DNA from: Picocystis sp. L7 | Lineage: Eukaryota > Chlorophyta > Picocystophyceae > Picocystales > Picocystaceae | Direction: 5' to 3' | NCBI GenBank assembly: GCA_020975725.1 | Contig: QXJR01000013.1 | Location: forward strand, 372,001 to 436,000 | Length of the DNA: 64,000 bases | In this document: piece by piece, positions 10,297 through 19,465 of the stretch | Numbering within the stretch: the stretch's first letter is position 1 | Layout of the letters: every line of letters starts with the position of its first letter | Notes under the pieces: generated by a model | The model's input: only the letters and a program-made list of their open reading frames with translations | Told to the model about the DNA's origin: nothing | Database searches by the model: none | Translations under genes and position numbers: made by a program

Positions 10297-13200
10297 ATGG
10301 ATGCGACGCCGACGAAGAGGAAGAGAGGGGAAAGAAACCGCGGAAGCGTCGGAAGGAAGGAAGGACGAAGGATGGAGGATCCAAGGCACCGCGACGAAGA
10401 CGAGAAAGACAAAGGAACCCACACGCAACGCCAAGATTCAACCAACACGCATCTGGATCGAATGCTGGAAAACGTGCTCCGCGTCAAAGTGTCCAGAGAC
10501 GAACGAAGAAAGCAACGAAAACGAGAAGAAGGAGAGCACGAGGTCTACCTGCCGAGATTGGCCGATGAACTGAGAAACGAAACCCACGAAAAACAAGACA
10601 AGGGAACGCGCGAACCGCGCATCCGAACCGTGCACGTGGAGATGGCCATGATGGAACGCATCCTGCGCGTGGAAAAGGAAGGAACGAAAGGAGAAAACGA
10701 AACCGGGAAGAACCGAGCGTGGAAGTACCTGCACGATTGTTGGGTCCGTGCTCAGGACGTGGAACGAGAGCTAAAACCCGACGGAACGGCGCCAGGGGAA
10801 AAAGAAAGGCGGAGAAGCAAGAGGAACGCCCGCGTCGACCGGGAAACGGAAGATGCCATGGAAGCCTTGCAAGAAGTCAAGTTCCTGGCCGGAAGATTGG
10901 GAGGGACCGTGCTGATGGAACCGAACACCTTCGTCCACGCCTATGCGCCCGAAGAGCTCTGCAACACCTGCCTAGATGGCACCGTTCATGACCACAGCTT
11001 CCTGCAAGAAGTGTACCAAGATCTCGAAGACCAAGGACAGATGAAACGCGTCATGGATCCCAATTTCAGCGCCTTGTACTGGAGCATGAGAGGTATGTGC
11101 GTCTCCGCGAGCAATCACGAACCACACGTGACGGCCTTGAAGCTGCTCTGCAACCCGAAGACCCTCCCGTACTTGGTGCAACATCGACGGTTCCTGCCTG
11201 AACCCGGAGCCAACCTTCGAGAGGTCGAAGGAGGAACCTTCCTTGGACCCTTATTCCGCTTCTCCAGCTGCTCGTCCTCTGATCCAAGGTCGCCGGATGC
11301 CTTTGCATCTAGCGGCGCGGAGTTCTCCCGCGCCAAGGTCGAAATCATATCCAGGAGCGTTCGTTCGGCCATCCAGGACGTGCAGCTGGTGCAGGTCGAC
11401 ATACTGCGGGAGCTCATGGAACCGCCCACCAGGAATCGGGCCGTGGAGTGGCTGGATCGGACCCTGCTGGCCGGAACGGAAAGCCGCAAGCACTTTCCGG
11501 ACCAGTCTAAGCTTTGCAGCAGCGGGTTTGCCATCAATCTGACGAACAGTCTGCTGGCCCTCAACAACGAGTTCTTGCCCCAACGGCCCAGACGATGCGC
11601 GGACCTCAGCTTCGATGTCGTGCGGGAAAAGCCTGGTTCCTTCTTCCCCGGCGGTCCTCTGCTAAACAGGGACGGAACCTACGGGAGTGGCAATCTGGCA
11701 CGTGCAATGTGCGACTGGGAAGGGGTACCTACGCAAGAGGTGGCATTCCACTGTGCCTTGCGTGCCTTCCATTGCTTCTTGACCCCGCTGACGGGGAGGC
11801 ACGAGATGCTGGCGCAGCAGATCCTGGGATCCCAGTCCCTACCGACCTTTGATCCTGTTCACAATCGCTGGCTGGAGAGCGAGATGCACGCAAACCTGGC
11901 CCAAAAGTTTGCGGTGGATGCGCATCTCTGTGACCCTGTTTTCGTGCACCGCGTGGTTCATTTCGCAGTGTTTGTCGGTCTGAAGCTGCTGGAAACGGCC
12001 AGGAGTGGCTTCAGCTGCAAGTGTGGGAAGGGGCGTTTCAGCTACGCGTACAAGGCCATCAACAGCGTCCCCGGCTGTTGTCTTTGCCTTCCCGCAGAAG
12101 TCCCGGATGCGTTCCGAGGTTTGCCCCAGTACTTGCTAGGGGACGTGTGCGAAGTCCTTCTGTGGGTCTGCAAGTTTGCGCCCAAAGCCTTTCAGAATAC
12201 CCTGGTCGGTCCTAGCGTCGTTGCTTTTGCCGGGGCGTTCCTATCTTCTCCGGAATACGTGCACTCGGTGCACCTTCGCGCCCGTCTCGGCGACATGCTC
12301 TTTGAAATGTTCGGGAGGAGAAGGGACGCGAACAAGGCAGGCATGAGCATCTTGCCCCTGGACAGTTTGGCCGTGACGGGCCTGGCTGATAGGCTGGTGT
12401 CTTTGTACGTTGACGCAGAGAGAACTGGGGTCTCCTCCACGGAGCTCCATCGCTACAAGATTGCACGGCTGGTGCAGAGATGCTGGAAAGCGCAGTCTGG
12501 AGGGAAGGATGTGAAGGTGCACATAGCAGACTGCAACAGAGATACCTACAGGAAGTTTGCCCACGCTGTTCTGAACGAGTATTGCCTCATGCATGAGACG
12601 TGGGTCCAGCTCGGGGAGCTGAGGGAGATGCGGGGTGCCCTGGTCGATGGTAATCGCGCCGAGAATCAGAACACGCTCATGCAGGCCCTCAATGAAACCC
12701 ACATTGCAGCATTGGAGGATCGAACGTACGATTGTTTCCGTCTGGCTTCAGAAATGGTGAAGATGATGTGTTACTGGAGTGTCGTGATTCCGAGCGTGTT
12801 TTTGGAGGAGTGCTTCATTCAGAGGGCCGCGGATGTTCTCAACAGCACCCTCACCACCCTCGTCAAGCTCCATCCAGATGACGTCTTGGACAAAAAAGCT
12901 ACCCGCGAAGCCATCGCGAAGACTCGACGCAGCCTCAAGGATGTGCTGAAGACGTACCTCAATTTGGCGGTGGCCAGCCCTGGCTTCTCTAAGGCGGTTG
13001 TAGAGAGTGGTTTGTACGAGAGGGATATGTTTTCCAAGGGCCTCGATGCTCTGAAAGCAAGCAAACGCGTGGATGACACCGACAAGCTTTATTCATGCGT
13101 GAAGCGATTTAGCCTCACCTTGACGGAGGCAGAAAACAGCAGCAAAGAGGTCCATGAGTTGGGTGAGGTGCCTGACGAGTTTCTGGATCCTGTCATGCAG

Positions 13201-13389
13201 GTCATCATGACCGAGCCAGTCATGCTACCAAGCAACAATGTGTTGGACCGCAAGACAATCTTACAGCACCTGCTGAACACCCCGAGCGATCCTTTCACAC
13301 GCGAGCCCCTCAACATTGAGGATTGCAAACCACTTCCCAAGCTGCAGCAACAGATTCAGAGCTTCCTCCAGTCACGAAACAAACTATGA
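10297..13389 (+). CDS. UFD2/UBE4-type ubiquitin conjugation factor E4 (U-box)
   Basis: This single-exon protein has 1,030 residues from ATG 10297 (MDATPTKRKRGE). UFD2 extends short ubiquitin chains on substrates handled with Cdc48/p97 for proteasomal degradation. The Ufd2 core is recognisable through the middle, for example ALYWSMRGMCVSASNHEP and LPYLVQHRRFLPEPGANLRE. The C-terminal U-box at about residues 955-1025 carries DEFLDPVMQVIMTEPVMLPS and DPFTREPL, the E2-binding fold without zinc ligands. Length is close to yeast Ufd2 (961) and below vertebrate UBE4B. The first 190 residues are highly charged and basic. The same frame is open back to 9244, but that part is antisense to the TMEM135-like gene and promoter, so the start at 10297 is preferred. 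Confidence 0.92.
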   Translation: MDATPTKRKRGERNRGSVGRKEGRRMEDPRHRDEDEKDKGTHTQRQDSTNTHLDRMLENVLRVKVSRDERRKQRKREEGEHEVYLPRLADELRNETHEKQDKGTREPRIRTVHVEMAMMERILRVEKEGTKGENETGKNRAWKYLHDCWVRAQDVERELKPDGTAPGEKERRRSKRNARVDRETEDAMEALQEVKFLAGRLGGTVLMEPNTFVHAYAPEELCNTCLDGTVHDHSFLQEVYQDLEDQGQMKRVMDPNFSALYWSMRGMCVSASNHEPHVTALKLLCNPKTLPYLVQHRRFLPEPGANLREVEGGTFLGPLFRFSSCSSSDPRSPDAFASSGAEFSRAKVEIISRSVRSAIQDVQLVQVDILRELMEPPTRNRAVEWLDRTLLAGTESRKHFPDQSKLCSSGFAINLTNSLLALNNEFLPQRPRRCADLSFDVVREKPGSFFPGGPLLNRDGTYGSGNLARAMCDWEGVPTQEVAFHCALRAFHCFLTPLTGRHEMLAQQILGSQSLPTFDPVHNRWLESEMHANLAQKFAVDAHLCDPVFVHRVVHFAVFVGLKLLETARSGFSCKCGKGRFSYAYKAINSVPGCCLCLPAEVPDAFRGLPQYLLGDVCEVLLWVCKFAPKAFQNTLVGPSVVAFAGAFLSSPEYVHSVHLRARLGDMLFEMFGRRRDANKAGMSILPLDSLAVTGLADRLVSLYVDAERTGVSSTELHRYKIARLVQRCWKAQSGGKDVKVHIADCNRDTYRKFAHAVLNEYCLMHETWVQLGELREMRGALVDGNRAENQNTLMQALNETHIAALEDRTYDCFRLASEMVKMMCYWSVVIPSVFLEECFIQRAADVLNSTLTTLVKLHPDDVLDKKATREAIAKTRRSLKDVLKTYLNLAVASPGFSKAVVESGLYERDMFSKGLDALKASKRVDDTDKLYSCVKRFSLTLTEAENSSKEVHELGEVPDEFLDPVMQVIMTEPVMLPSNNVLDRKTILQHLLNTPSDPFTREPLNIEDCKPLPKLQQQIQSFLQSRNKL

Positions 13390-13801
13390 GCTGCTCTCAT
13401 AAGCAATCAGCAAGCCCTAATCTTGACGTGTAAGACCAACATGCAAGATTGCAGATGAACGTGGCTTCATGGATTGAAGTGTCAACTGCATATTCGCATC
13501 GAAGACTTGGAACCCTCAACAAAGCTGAGTCGCACGCAACAAACAACGGTCAGAGTCGCTTAAGGCATTAAACACACGGTCTAGCTAGCTAACGTCGGTC
13601 AGGAATTTTTAAAAGGACCCTGTTGGCAATGTAACGAAGCGTTCCAAGTGACCACACTCCTTTCATGTGGGCGTCGTGGTCATGGCCAAGAGAAAAATTC
13701 CAACCCTGGATACGATGCGAAATTTATGCTGCACGCAACACAGACTGTACATGCGGGTTCACATGTCTAGCTAACAGGGAAACACTCCACGTGATTGCCC
13801 A
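13390..13801. other. Convergent spacer between UFD2 and the LENG8-like gene
   Basis: About 410 bp where the two genes end facing each other. The composition is mixed and AT-richer. No frame or RNA gene is supported. It presumably holds both 3' UTRs and poly(A) signals. Confidence 0.5.
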
Positions 13802-15460
13802 TCACACACGTTCCCTGGCTAAAAAATCATCCAGAGCCAGTGATGGATCCCCATGCGCAACCGCCCCCTCATGCTCTGGCACGTGCAGCAGACCCACACT
13901 TCCTTTTGTGTCTAGCGTCGAGTCATCGCCAAGACCATCCCTCAAGATGATCCCACCATGACGCGAGATCCAGTCTGTACAAGTCACATTTGCCCTGTGA
14001 CACTCACCAGCTGTGCTGTCACTCGGATCTCGAAACCCGAGAACCTCAGCCAAGTAGCTCACCTGGATGTGTGGCCGATAGGATGCTGCAACGATCTGGA
14101 GTCCCTTGTACCGTACTTTGTCTGCATGCATCTCCATCAGTTGTCTCCCAAGGTTTGGCGCACGCCAAAAGAGGCGAAAAAATGTGCAATACTGGGAAGT
14201 TACTACTGCTTCTCTTACCTTGTTTGCATGAATGATGGCGGGGTGGCTTGATACTGCTTTGTCCATCTTTCCCAACAGTGCAAGTACAGACTTGCCACCA
14301 GCCTGTTGAAAGGCAAGGTAAAGGAGGCGGTAGGCAACAAATTCTGCGACATGACCCGGTATACCTTCTTGATACAGTGCCATCAGCTGGCTCTGGCACT
14401 GGTTGAACTCGGCTATGTCCTGGTGTTCAATCGCAACCCTGGCATGCATCTCATAGACACAAACTGTTAGCTCGTTTCGTAACCTCTGTACTGTGCAGTC
14501 CTGCCTCATCCCTTTGAGTTGGTCGCAGAGGTAGATATAGTTTTCTGCTTTGGTTTGATGGATGCGGCGCAAACGTTCCAATGCTTTCCACAGCACAGGT
14601 TCGGGTCTCACTGTGCTTGGGTCCGGTGCGGAAGTGAGCCGAAAAAACGATTTTTCAAGTGATGTGCATGTACCCACCAATGGTAAAGTTGGCTCTCCTG
14701 CCACCCCTCCTCCCTTGTTCCTATCGCCCCATTTTTTTCTCCCTCCCACCTCCCCTATGGATGGCTTAACAGCAAGGGTGTTTTTCCTTCCTTTCCCCTT
14801 CGCTTTGGCCCCGCCCATTGGTGTTGCGCCGATGGCTTGTCCATCTCCGAACCTTCCCATTCTCTTCCACCTCTTGGCTTGTTCATCTACATCCTCCATG
14901 GTTTCTCTGGGCCTGCGTTCACCAGTCCACGCTGATCCCTCCCTTCCCATGGATTCCGGCACGCCTTGCATAAAAGGTGGAGGTCCTGGTGGTGGCGCTG
15001 GCGGCATGTCCGACAGAGGTGGCCTTGACACGAGTGGTGGCGGAGGTGGTGGAGCTCCAACTGACACGTAGGCCACCTGGTTGTTGCGTGGTGGATGGAC
15101 GGTGCTGGCAACGTGCACATTTGCGTCCCTCGTTTCGGATCCCTCGGGTCGGCCATTTCTTCTCTTCTCCCTCGAAGGAACTTCGCACGTCGTTCGGATG
15201 GCCGTTGGATTGGACGGACGCGCTTCCTTTCCCACGTTTGGAGGGACGGCGGATCTGCCGTGCATCGTTGCAGCTGCACCAGGCATAGGCAACGGTTCGC
15301 GATCCCAATCCTTGGTCCACAGCTCACCAGAGGCGGCGGCACTCCGTATGACGTCTCGCAGCTTTTCGTGCAGCTGTTCTTGGAGGGAAGGATCTCGACA
15401 GTGCGCGAAGGAACGTTCCACGTAATGGCGAAGGCGCGGTGGCCAACTGGCTTGATCCAT
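13802..15460 (-). CDS. LENG8/Thp3-like SAC3/GANP-domain protein
   Basis: The protein has 552 residues from ATG 15460. LENG8, and Thp3 in yeast, are SAC3/GANP-family proteins with a PCI-like fold that link transcription, splicing and nuclear RNA retention or export. The N-terminus has the LENG8 signature: LRHYVERSFAHC near residue 13 and LWTKDWDREPLP near 50. The middle is a proline-rich linker containing a PPPPPP run. The SAC3/GANP core starts near residue 270 with RPEPVLWKALERLRRI, then AENYIYLCDQLKGMRQD and LTVCVYEMHARVAIE, followed by FNQCQSQLMALY. The gene lies tail-to-tail with UFD2. Confidence 0.88.
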   Translation of the reverse strand: MDQASWPPRLRHYVERSFAHCRDPSLQEQLHEKLRDVIRSAAASGELWTKDWDREPLPMPGAAATMHGRSAVPPNVGKEARPSNPTAIRTTCEVPSREKRRNGRPEGSETRDANVHVASTVHPPRNNQVAYVSVGAPPPPPPLVSRPPLSDMPPAPPPGPPPFMQGVPESMGREGSAWTGERRPRETMEDVDEQAKRWKRMGRFGDGQAIGATPMGGAKAKGKGRKNTLAVKPSIGEVGGRKKWGDRNKGGGVAGEPTLPLVGTCTSLEKSFFRLTSAPDPSTVRPEPVLWKALERLRRIHQTKAENYIYLCDQLKGMRQDCTVQRLRNELTVCVYEMHARVAIEHQDIAEFNQCQSQLMALYQEGIPGHVAEFVAYRLLYLAFQQAGGKSVLALLGKMDKAVSSHPAIIHANKVREAVVTSQYCTFFRLFWRAPNLGRQLMEMHADKVRYKGLQIVAASYRPHIQVSYLAEVLGFRDPSDSTAGECHRANVTCTDWISRHGGIILRDGLGDDSTLDTKGSVGLLHVPEHEGAVAHGDPSLALDDFLARERV

Positions 15461-16174
15461 GTTTTTGTGTCGACCACCACCACCACCACCACTGGGTTGG
15501 GTTCACCACCCTGGACAGAAGGACTGGGGTGTGGTTTCCCCCTTCCTTTCCACGCCCCATCCGAAAGGACCACAGAAGGGATGGCAAGGGAACTCGACCC
15601 CGACCCAGGTGGGTGGGAAAGGATGCCCTTGGAGAGGGAACACGGGCGGGAACACTCGGGGATGCAGCAAGAGACAGGAAGAAGGAAACAGGGAGAAAAG
15701 CCAAACGAGCGAGAACGATACCAACGAAAATGACAACGGATCCCATTCAGAGCGGGAGAATTCTCCCACTGGAACAAGGGAAAGAGGCAGCAGGCAGCCA
15801 ACCCGGAGGAACCACCTCGATCCCCCCGCACGTACCATCCAAGGGCACGGAGGAACGTGAATGCCACCAACAGAATGAAAAAAAAATTGGAAACGCACCC
15901 ACCGCGGTCAGCTGCGAACCTGAACCATCGATTTGCAACGCAGAACGTTATGCAGTCACCACCTTGATCAAACGCAACAAGGTGGCAAGGCTTCGTCCAA
16001 AGCGAAAGATGGCTTCTCTTGGTACCCGTGCGTGGGAGTGAGCACGTGTGGTCCATCCGTGAAAGGAAGGAAAAAAAAACAGCCCTCGGAGGTGTGCGGG
16101 ATCGGCGTTCAACAATTGCAACAGCAAACCAATATGAAAAACGCATGTGCATCGGGCAAACAATTTCCGGACGA
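15461..16174. other. Spacer with promoter of the LENG8-like gene
   Basis: About 710 bp between the LENG8-like start and the end of the phosphatase gene. A CCA/CAC simple repeat lies at 15474-15497, right upstream of the LENG8-like ATG. No frame with recognisable protein content. Confidence 0.45.
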
Positions 16175-18163
16175 TCAAAACTGCTCTGGCGTTTCCCTCT
16201 CCAAGTTCTCTTCTGTGCCTTCGGGCGCCGATGAAAACGGCTGCCCCAAAGAAAGCCCCAAGCCTTCTCTTGCCGGACTAGTAAAGGGTTCATTTACACG
16301 AGGGGCGGGAACCGGTGTGTCCTTGTGGAAGCCCCCTGCATCCTCATGAACTGGTTTGGCGGTGGCGAGAGGTTCCTTGCCAGGTGTGCCTTGTGATACA
16401 GTGGGTTCGGTAAAGGGCGCCTCCCTAGGTGACTGCCCCAGGCTCTGCTTGTCTTCCAAGCTTGGAAAACTCGATTTCCATTCTGTGCCATCTTCTAGAG
16501 GTGTTGGTGGTGTTGAAATCCCTGCAACTTCAACATTCCTCTCTGGCAGAATCAGATTTTCGGTGCCTCTATGCTCCAAACACTTCCTTTCTCCTTCCCC
16601 GGAAGACAGCACGGATGTGCGTCCAGCTGCATCTTCTTGTTTGGTATCTTCAGCAAGCAAGGTGACCTCTTCACTGGCACCCAAGCTGCTCCTCTCGGGA
16701 GGCGTGAGTAAACCTTGAAGTGTGTCCGAATCCCCATCCGTACCAGGCTCCGGACCTTCCACATCTGATCCTGGTAGCCCCAAGTCATAGTAGCATGGGC
16801 ATTGTGGACGCGGTTTGACAGCAGAAAAGGTGACAAATTTGGGTTCCGCTACATCTGGCGCTCGGAGCTCGGCAAATGCTGCCAGATTGTTCATTCTTTC
16901 TTCCTCTTCATGTTGGAACTGAGGATAATCTGGCGCCGAGAAGACGGTGACGAGCTTCCCGTGTGGTCCTTCGTGATCCACTGTATATCCACTCGCCATG
17001 GACTTCATTCCTACACGATCTGCGCGAGCATCCGGGCCCTCGTGGGAGCGTATGATGAGGCGGAGCATCTCGTCTTCAAGGAACTGCTGCGTTATGTCTG
17101 GTCCGAACACCAGCCCCACCCCTCTCTCGACATTCTCCATGAGCCCATTCTCTGGTCCAGGGTCTGACCAAAGTATATCTGCGGGCACTGCTTTGTGTCC
17201 TATCCCATCCGGATCAGTGCCACCTTTTGAGCATTTGCGGAGATCGTCCATGGAACCGAGCAAAAGCACTTCCTCGTCGTCGAAGTACTCTTGCTCCCCA
17301 AGCCTGACCCTTTTGGGTGCTCTTCCTTTCCTCTTCCTCGGAGTTCTGTACACTTTTGGTCTTCGGAAGAGTCCGCCGTGAAAGACTGCTGTGGAAGGTC
17401 GTGCATTTTCGGAGCTAGCAATGGTGACTCCGAGAGGGAGGTGGGAGAAGAAGGCAATGAATTTTCGGCAGAGCATGACACAATGTTCTGGGTATTTCGC
17501 CTGCAGTTCGGCTTGGAACCCGTACATGCTGATGCAGAATTTCGTTTCGTGGTTTCCACGGTTGAGCACGACGTGTTGTGGCAGGGCGACGTACCACGCC
17601 AGGAGCAAGATCATGCATTCCACCCCCCATCCTCCGCGATCCACAAAATCCCCGTTGAACACGAAGGTCGTTTTTCCCACTTCTGGCCATCCGGCGATTT
17701 CGAACAGCTTCAGGAGGTCGTGGTATTGTCCGTGTACGTCTCCCACCACCACCACTTTGGCCTCTTCCCCTTTCGGAACGGCGACGTCCACCACGGTTCC
17801 GTTTTTCTTCGCCCATGCTGTGGCGTGTTGCAGCAGCGATTCGAGCACGTTCCACGGCACGGCTTCTCTCAGTCGTTTCTTTCCTTCGTCTTCGTTCACG
17901 CGTTGTGTGGTTTCGAGCAGTGTCTGTGCCAGTTCCACGCAGGTCTCTTCGTCCCACGGGAGAGGTGGCAGGTTTGATTTTCCCTTCCTCTTGGGTTGGT
18001 TCCTTCTTGCTTGCGTGGGTTGGGTCTCGCACGTGGTCCCGTTCTTACTTGGGTTCCCATTCGTGGCAACGGGTGTTGGGTGGCGAGAACCCGTGGCTTC
18101 TGGGTTGGTGGGTTCCACGTTTCCATCCGTTCCGTCCCTTTCCTGGCAAGTGCATTGTTCCAT
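16175..18163 (-). CDS. PPP-family serine/threonine phosphatase, PP7-like
   Basis: The protein has 662 residues from ATG 18163. All metal-binding PPP motifs are present: GDVHGQ at 141, GDFVDRGG at 171, RGNHE at 202, HGG at 262 and FSAPDYP at 408. RSHEG stands in place of RAHQ at 372. An insertion of about 55 residues rich in basic residues sits between HGG and the downstream SDP motif. This insertion, together with RSHEGPDAR, points to the PP7 group rather than PP5. There are no TPR repeats, so it is not a classical PP5, and no EF-hands were seen. The last 220 residues are a S/P/E-rich tail without a domain. The frame continues upstream to 19426, but that part reads as spacer. Confidence 0.82.
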   Translation of the reverse strand: MEQCTCQERDGTDGNVEPTNPEATGSRHPTPVATNGNPSKNGTTCETQPTQARRNQPKRKGKSNLPPLPWDEETCVELAQTLLETTQRVNEDEGKKRLREAVPWNVLESLLQHATAWAKKNGTVVDVAVPKGEEAKVVVVGDVHGQYHDLLKLFEIAGWPEVGKTTFVFNGDFVDRGGWGVECMILLLAWYVALPQHVVLNRGNHETKFCISMYGFQAELQAKYPEHCVMLCRKFIAFFSHLPLGVTIASSENARPSTAVFHGGLFRRPKVYRTPRKRKGRAPKRVRLGEQEYFDDEEVLLLGSMDDLRKCSKGGTDPDGIGHKAVPADILWSDPGPENGLMENVERGVGLVFGPDITQQFLEDEMLRLIIRSHEGPDARADRVGMKSMASGYTVDHEGPHGKLVTVFSAPDYPQFQHEEEERMNNLAAFAELRAPDVAEPKFVTFSAVKPRPQCPCYYDLGLPGSDVEGPEPGTDGDSDTLQGLLTPPERSSLGASEEVTLLAEDTKQEDAAGRTSVLSSGEGERKCLEHRGTENLILPERNVEVAGISTPPTPLEDGTEWKSSFPSLEDKQSLGQSPREAPFTEPTVSQGTPGKEPLATAKPVHEDAGGFHKDTPVPAPRVNEPFTSPAREGLGLSLGQPFSSAPEGTEENLERETPEQF

Positions 18164-19465
18164 GCGTCCTTGCCTGGCCACGGACGTCGCGGTGTGGGAA
18201 GGGACGTGTGCCTCCAGGAGGGGAAGAAGGGAAGGGATCGACCTTCCCGCCAGGGTAGGATGCACCGTTCCCCAAGGTCTCCCCCCCCACCCCCTTGCCT
18301 CGGGCAAAAGGGAGTATCCCGTTCGCTCCAATCTGGACCAAGAAGGGGAAAGGAAGGACCACGGTTCAGAACGACGGGGTCCAGGATGATTGGGGTTTGA
18401 AAGGAAACCCCGATCCCCCCCAACCCATACGTCCTGGATCCCCCCACCCCCTTCCTTCCAACGCCACACGACGATCCAGGCACAAGGACCGAAACCGAAG
18501 GGAAACGGGACCGGTGTCCGACGGGAATTGTTGCGTGGGAAGGTCGAACTCTGAGGACGCGCGCGTGACCACCCATCCTGAGCATCTGCACCTTCCTCCA
18601 CGCACGAAGACGTCGGACGGGTCCCCTCGATGCCTGCGCCGAAAGGTCCTCCCATACGAAACGAACACGAAACACGAAACACACGCGGGTACGCACCACG
18701 CCGCGATGCCCGTCGGAAACGAGCGTCGAATCGGAGCCGCGATCGAACGGACGAATGCGAGAGGTGCCACCGAACCGAGAGGCACGGAGGGGTGCGAACG
18801 AAGCACGAGCGCAAGCGGTCGAAGGCGGAACCCGTCTCCCACAAGGACGACACGCGCACCGTTCTCGGTGGCAAACCGTCCAAGACCACGCATCGACGTG
18901 GCCCAAACACTCCGTGGTCCAGGATCTCGTACGTGACCTCGAACCAGGGAATGGGCCAACAACCAACGCACAGGACCTTCCTTTGAACCCACACGACGAA
19001 TGGACACGCGGGTGGGATATGCTGTCGGTCCACAACCGCACCAGAAACCATCCCCTTGCACCTCGAGTGGCGGAAGGCGAAGCGGCAAGGGGAAACACTA
19101 CCGTGCATCCTCAACCCTATGGGCGTGGGCCCAAGGGAGATCCGACGGTTCGTCCGACGACACAAGCAAGCAGGACGGGAAACAAAAGGTGGACGGATGG
19201 AGAACGGGGGGCTGACGGATCTCGCGCGATCCACGACGAAAAAAACCCGCGCCTGCAAAGCCGCCTGCATCAGGCACGGAGAGGACCGGTCCAAAAGCTG
19301 CATATTTACACCTAGCAACAACGTAAGAATCGATGCCGAAGCAACAGGACGGATTCCGCAGAATGTTATGCACGTGCACCGTCCAGGATCCAGCACACAA
19401 CGCATGTCCAATGCATGACCGCACATTCATATAGATACACGCAACGAAACGATCCGCCGCCAAGA
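18164..19465. other. Upstream region of the phosphatase gene
   Basis: A 1.3-kb spacer with C runs near 18280 and 18420, GGATCC sites and strong strand bias. Long frames here have R/S/W-rich products and no family match. It probably holds the phosphatase promoter and the PEPCK 3' end. Confidence 0.4.

Noticed and set aside
18164-19426. N-terminal extension of the phosphatase frame by about 420 residues
   Set aside because: No homology, spacer-like composition; the phosphatase is complete from 18163.
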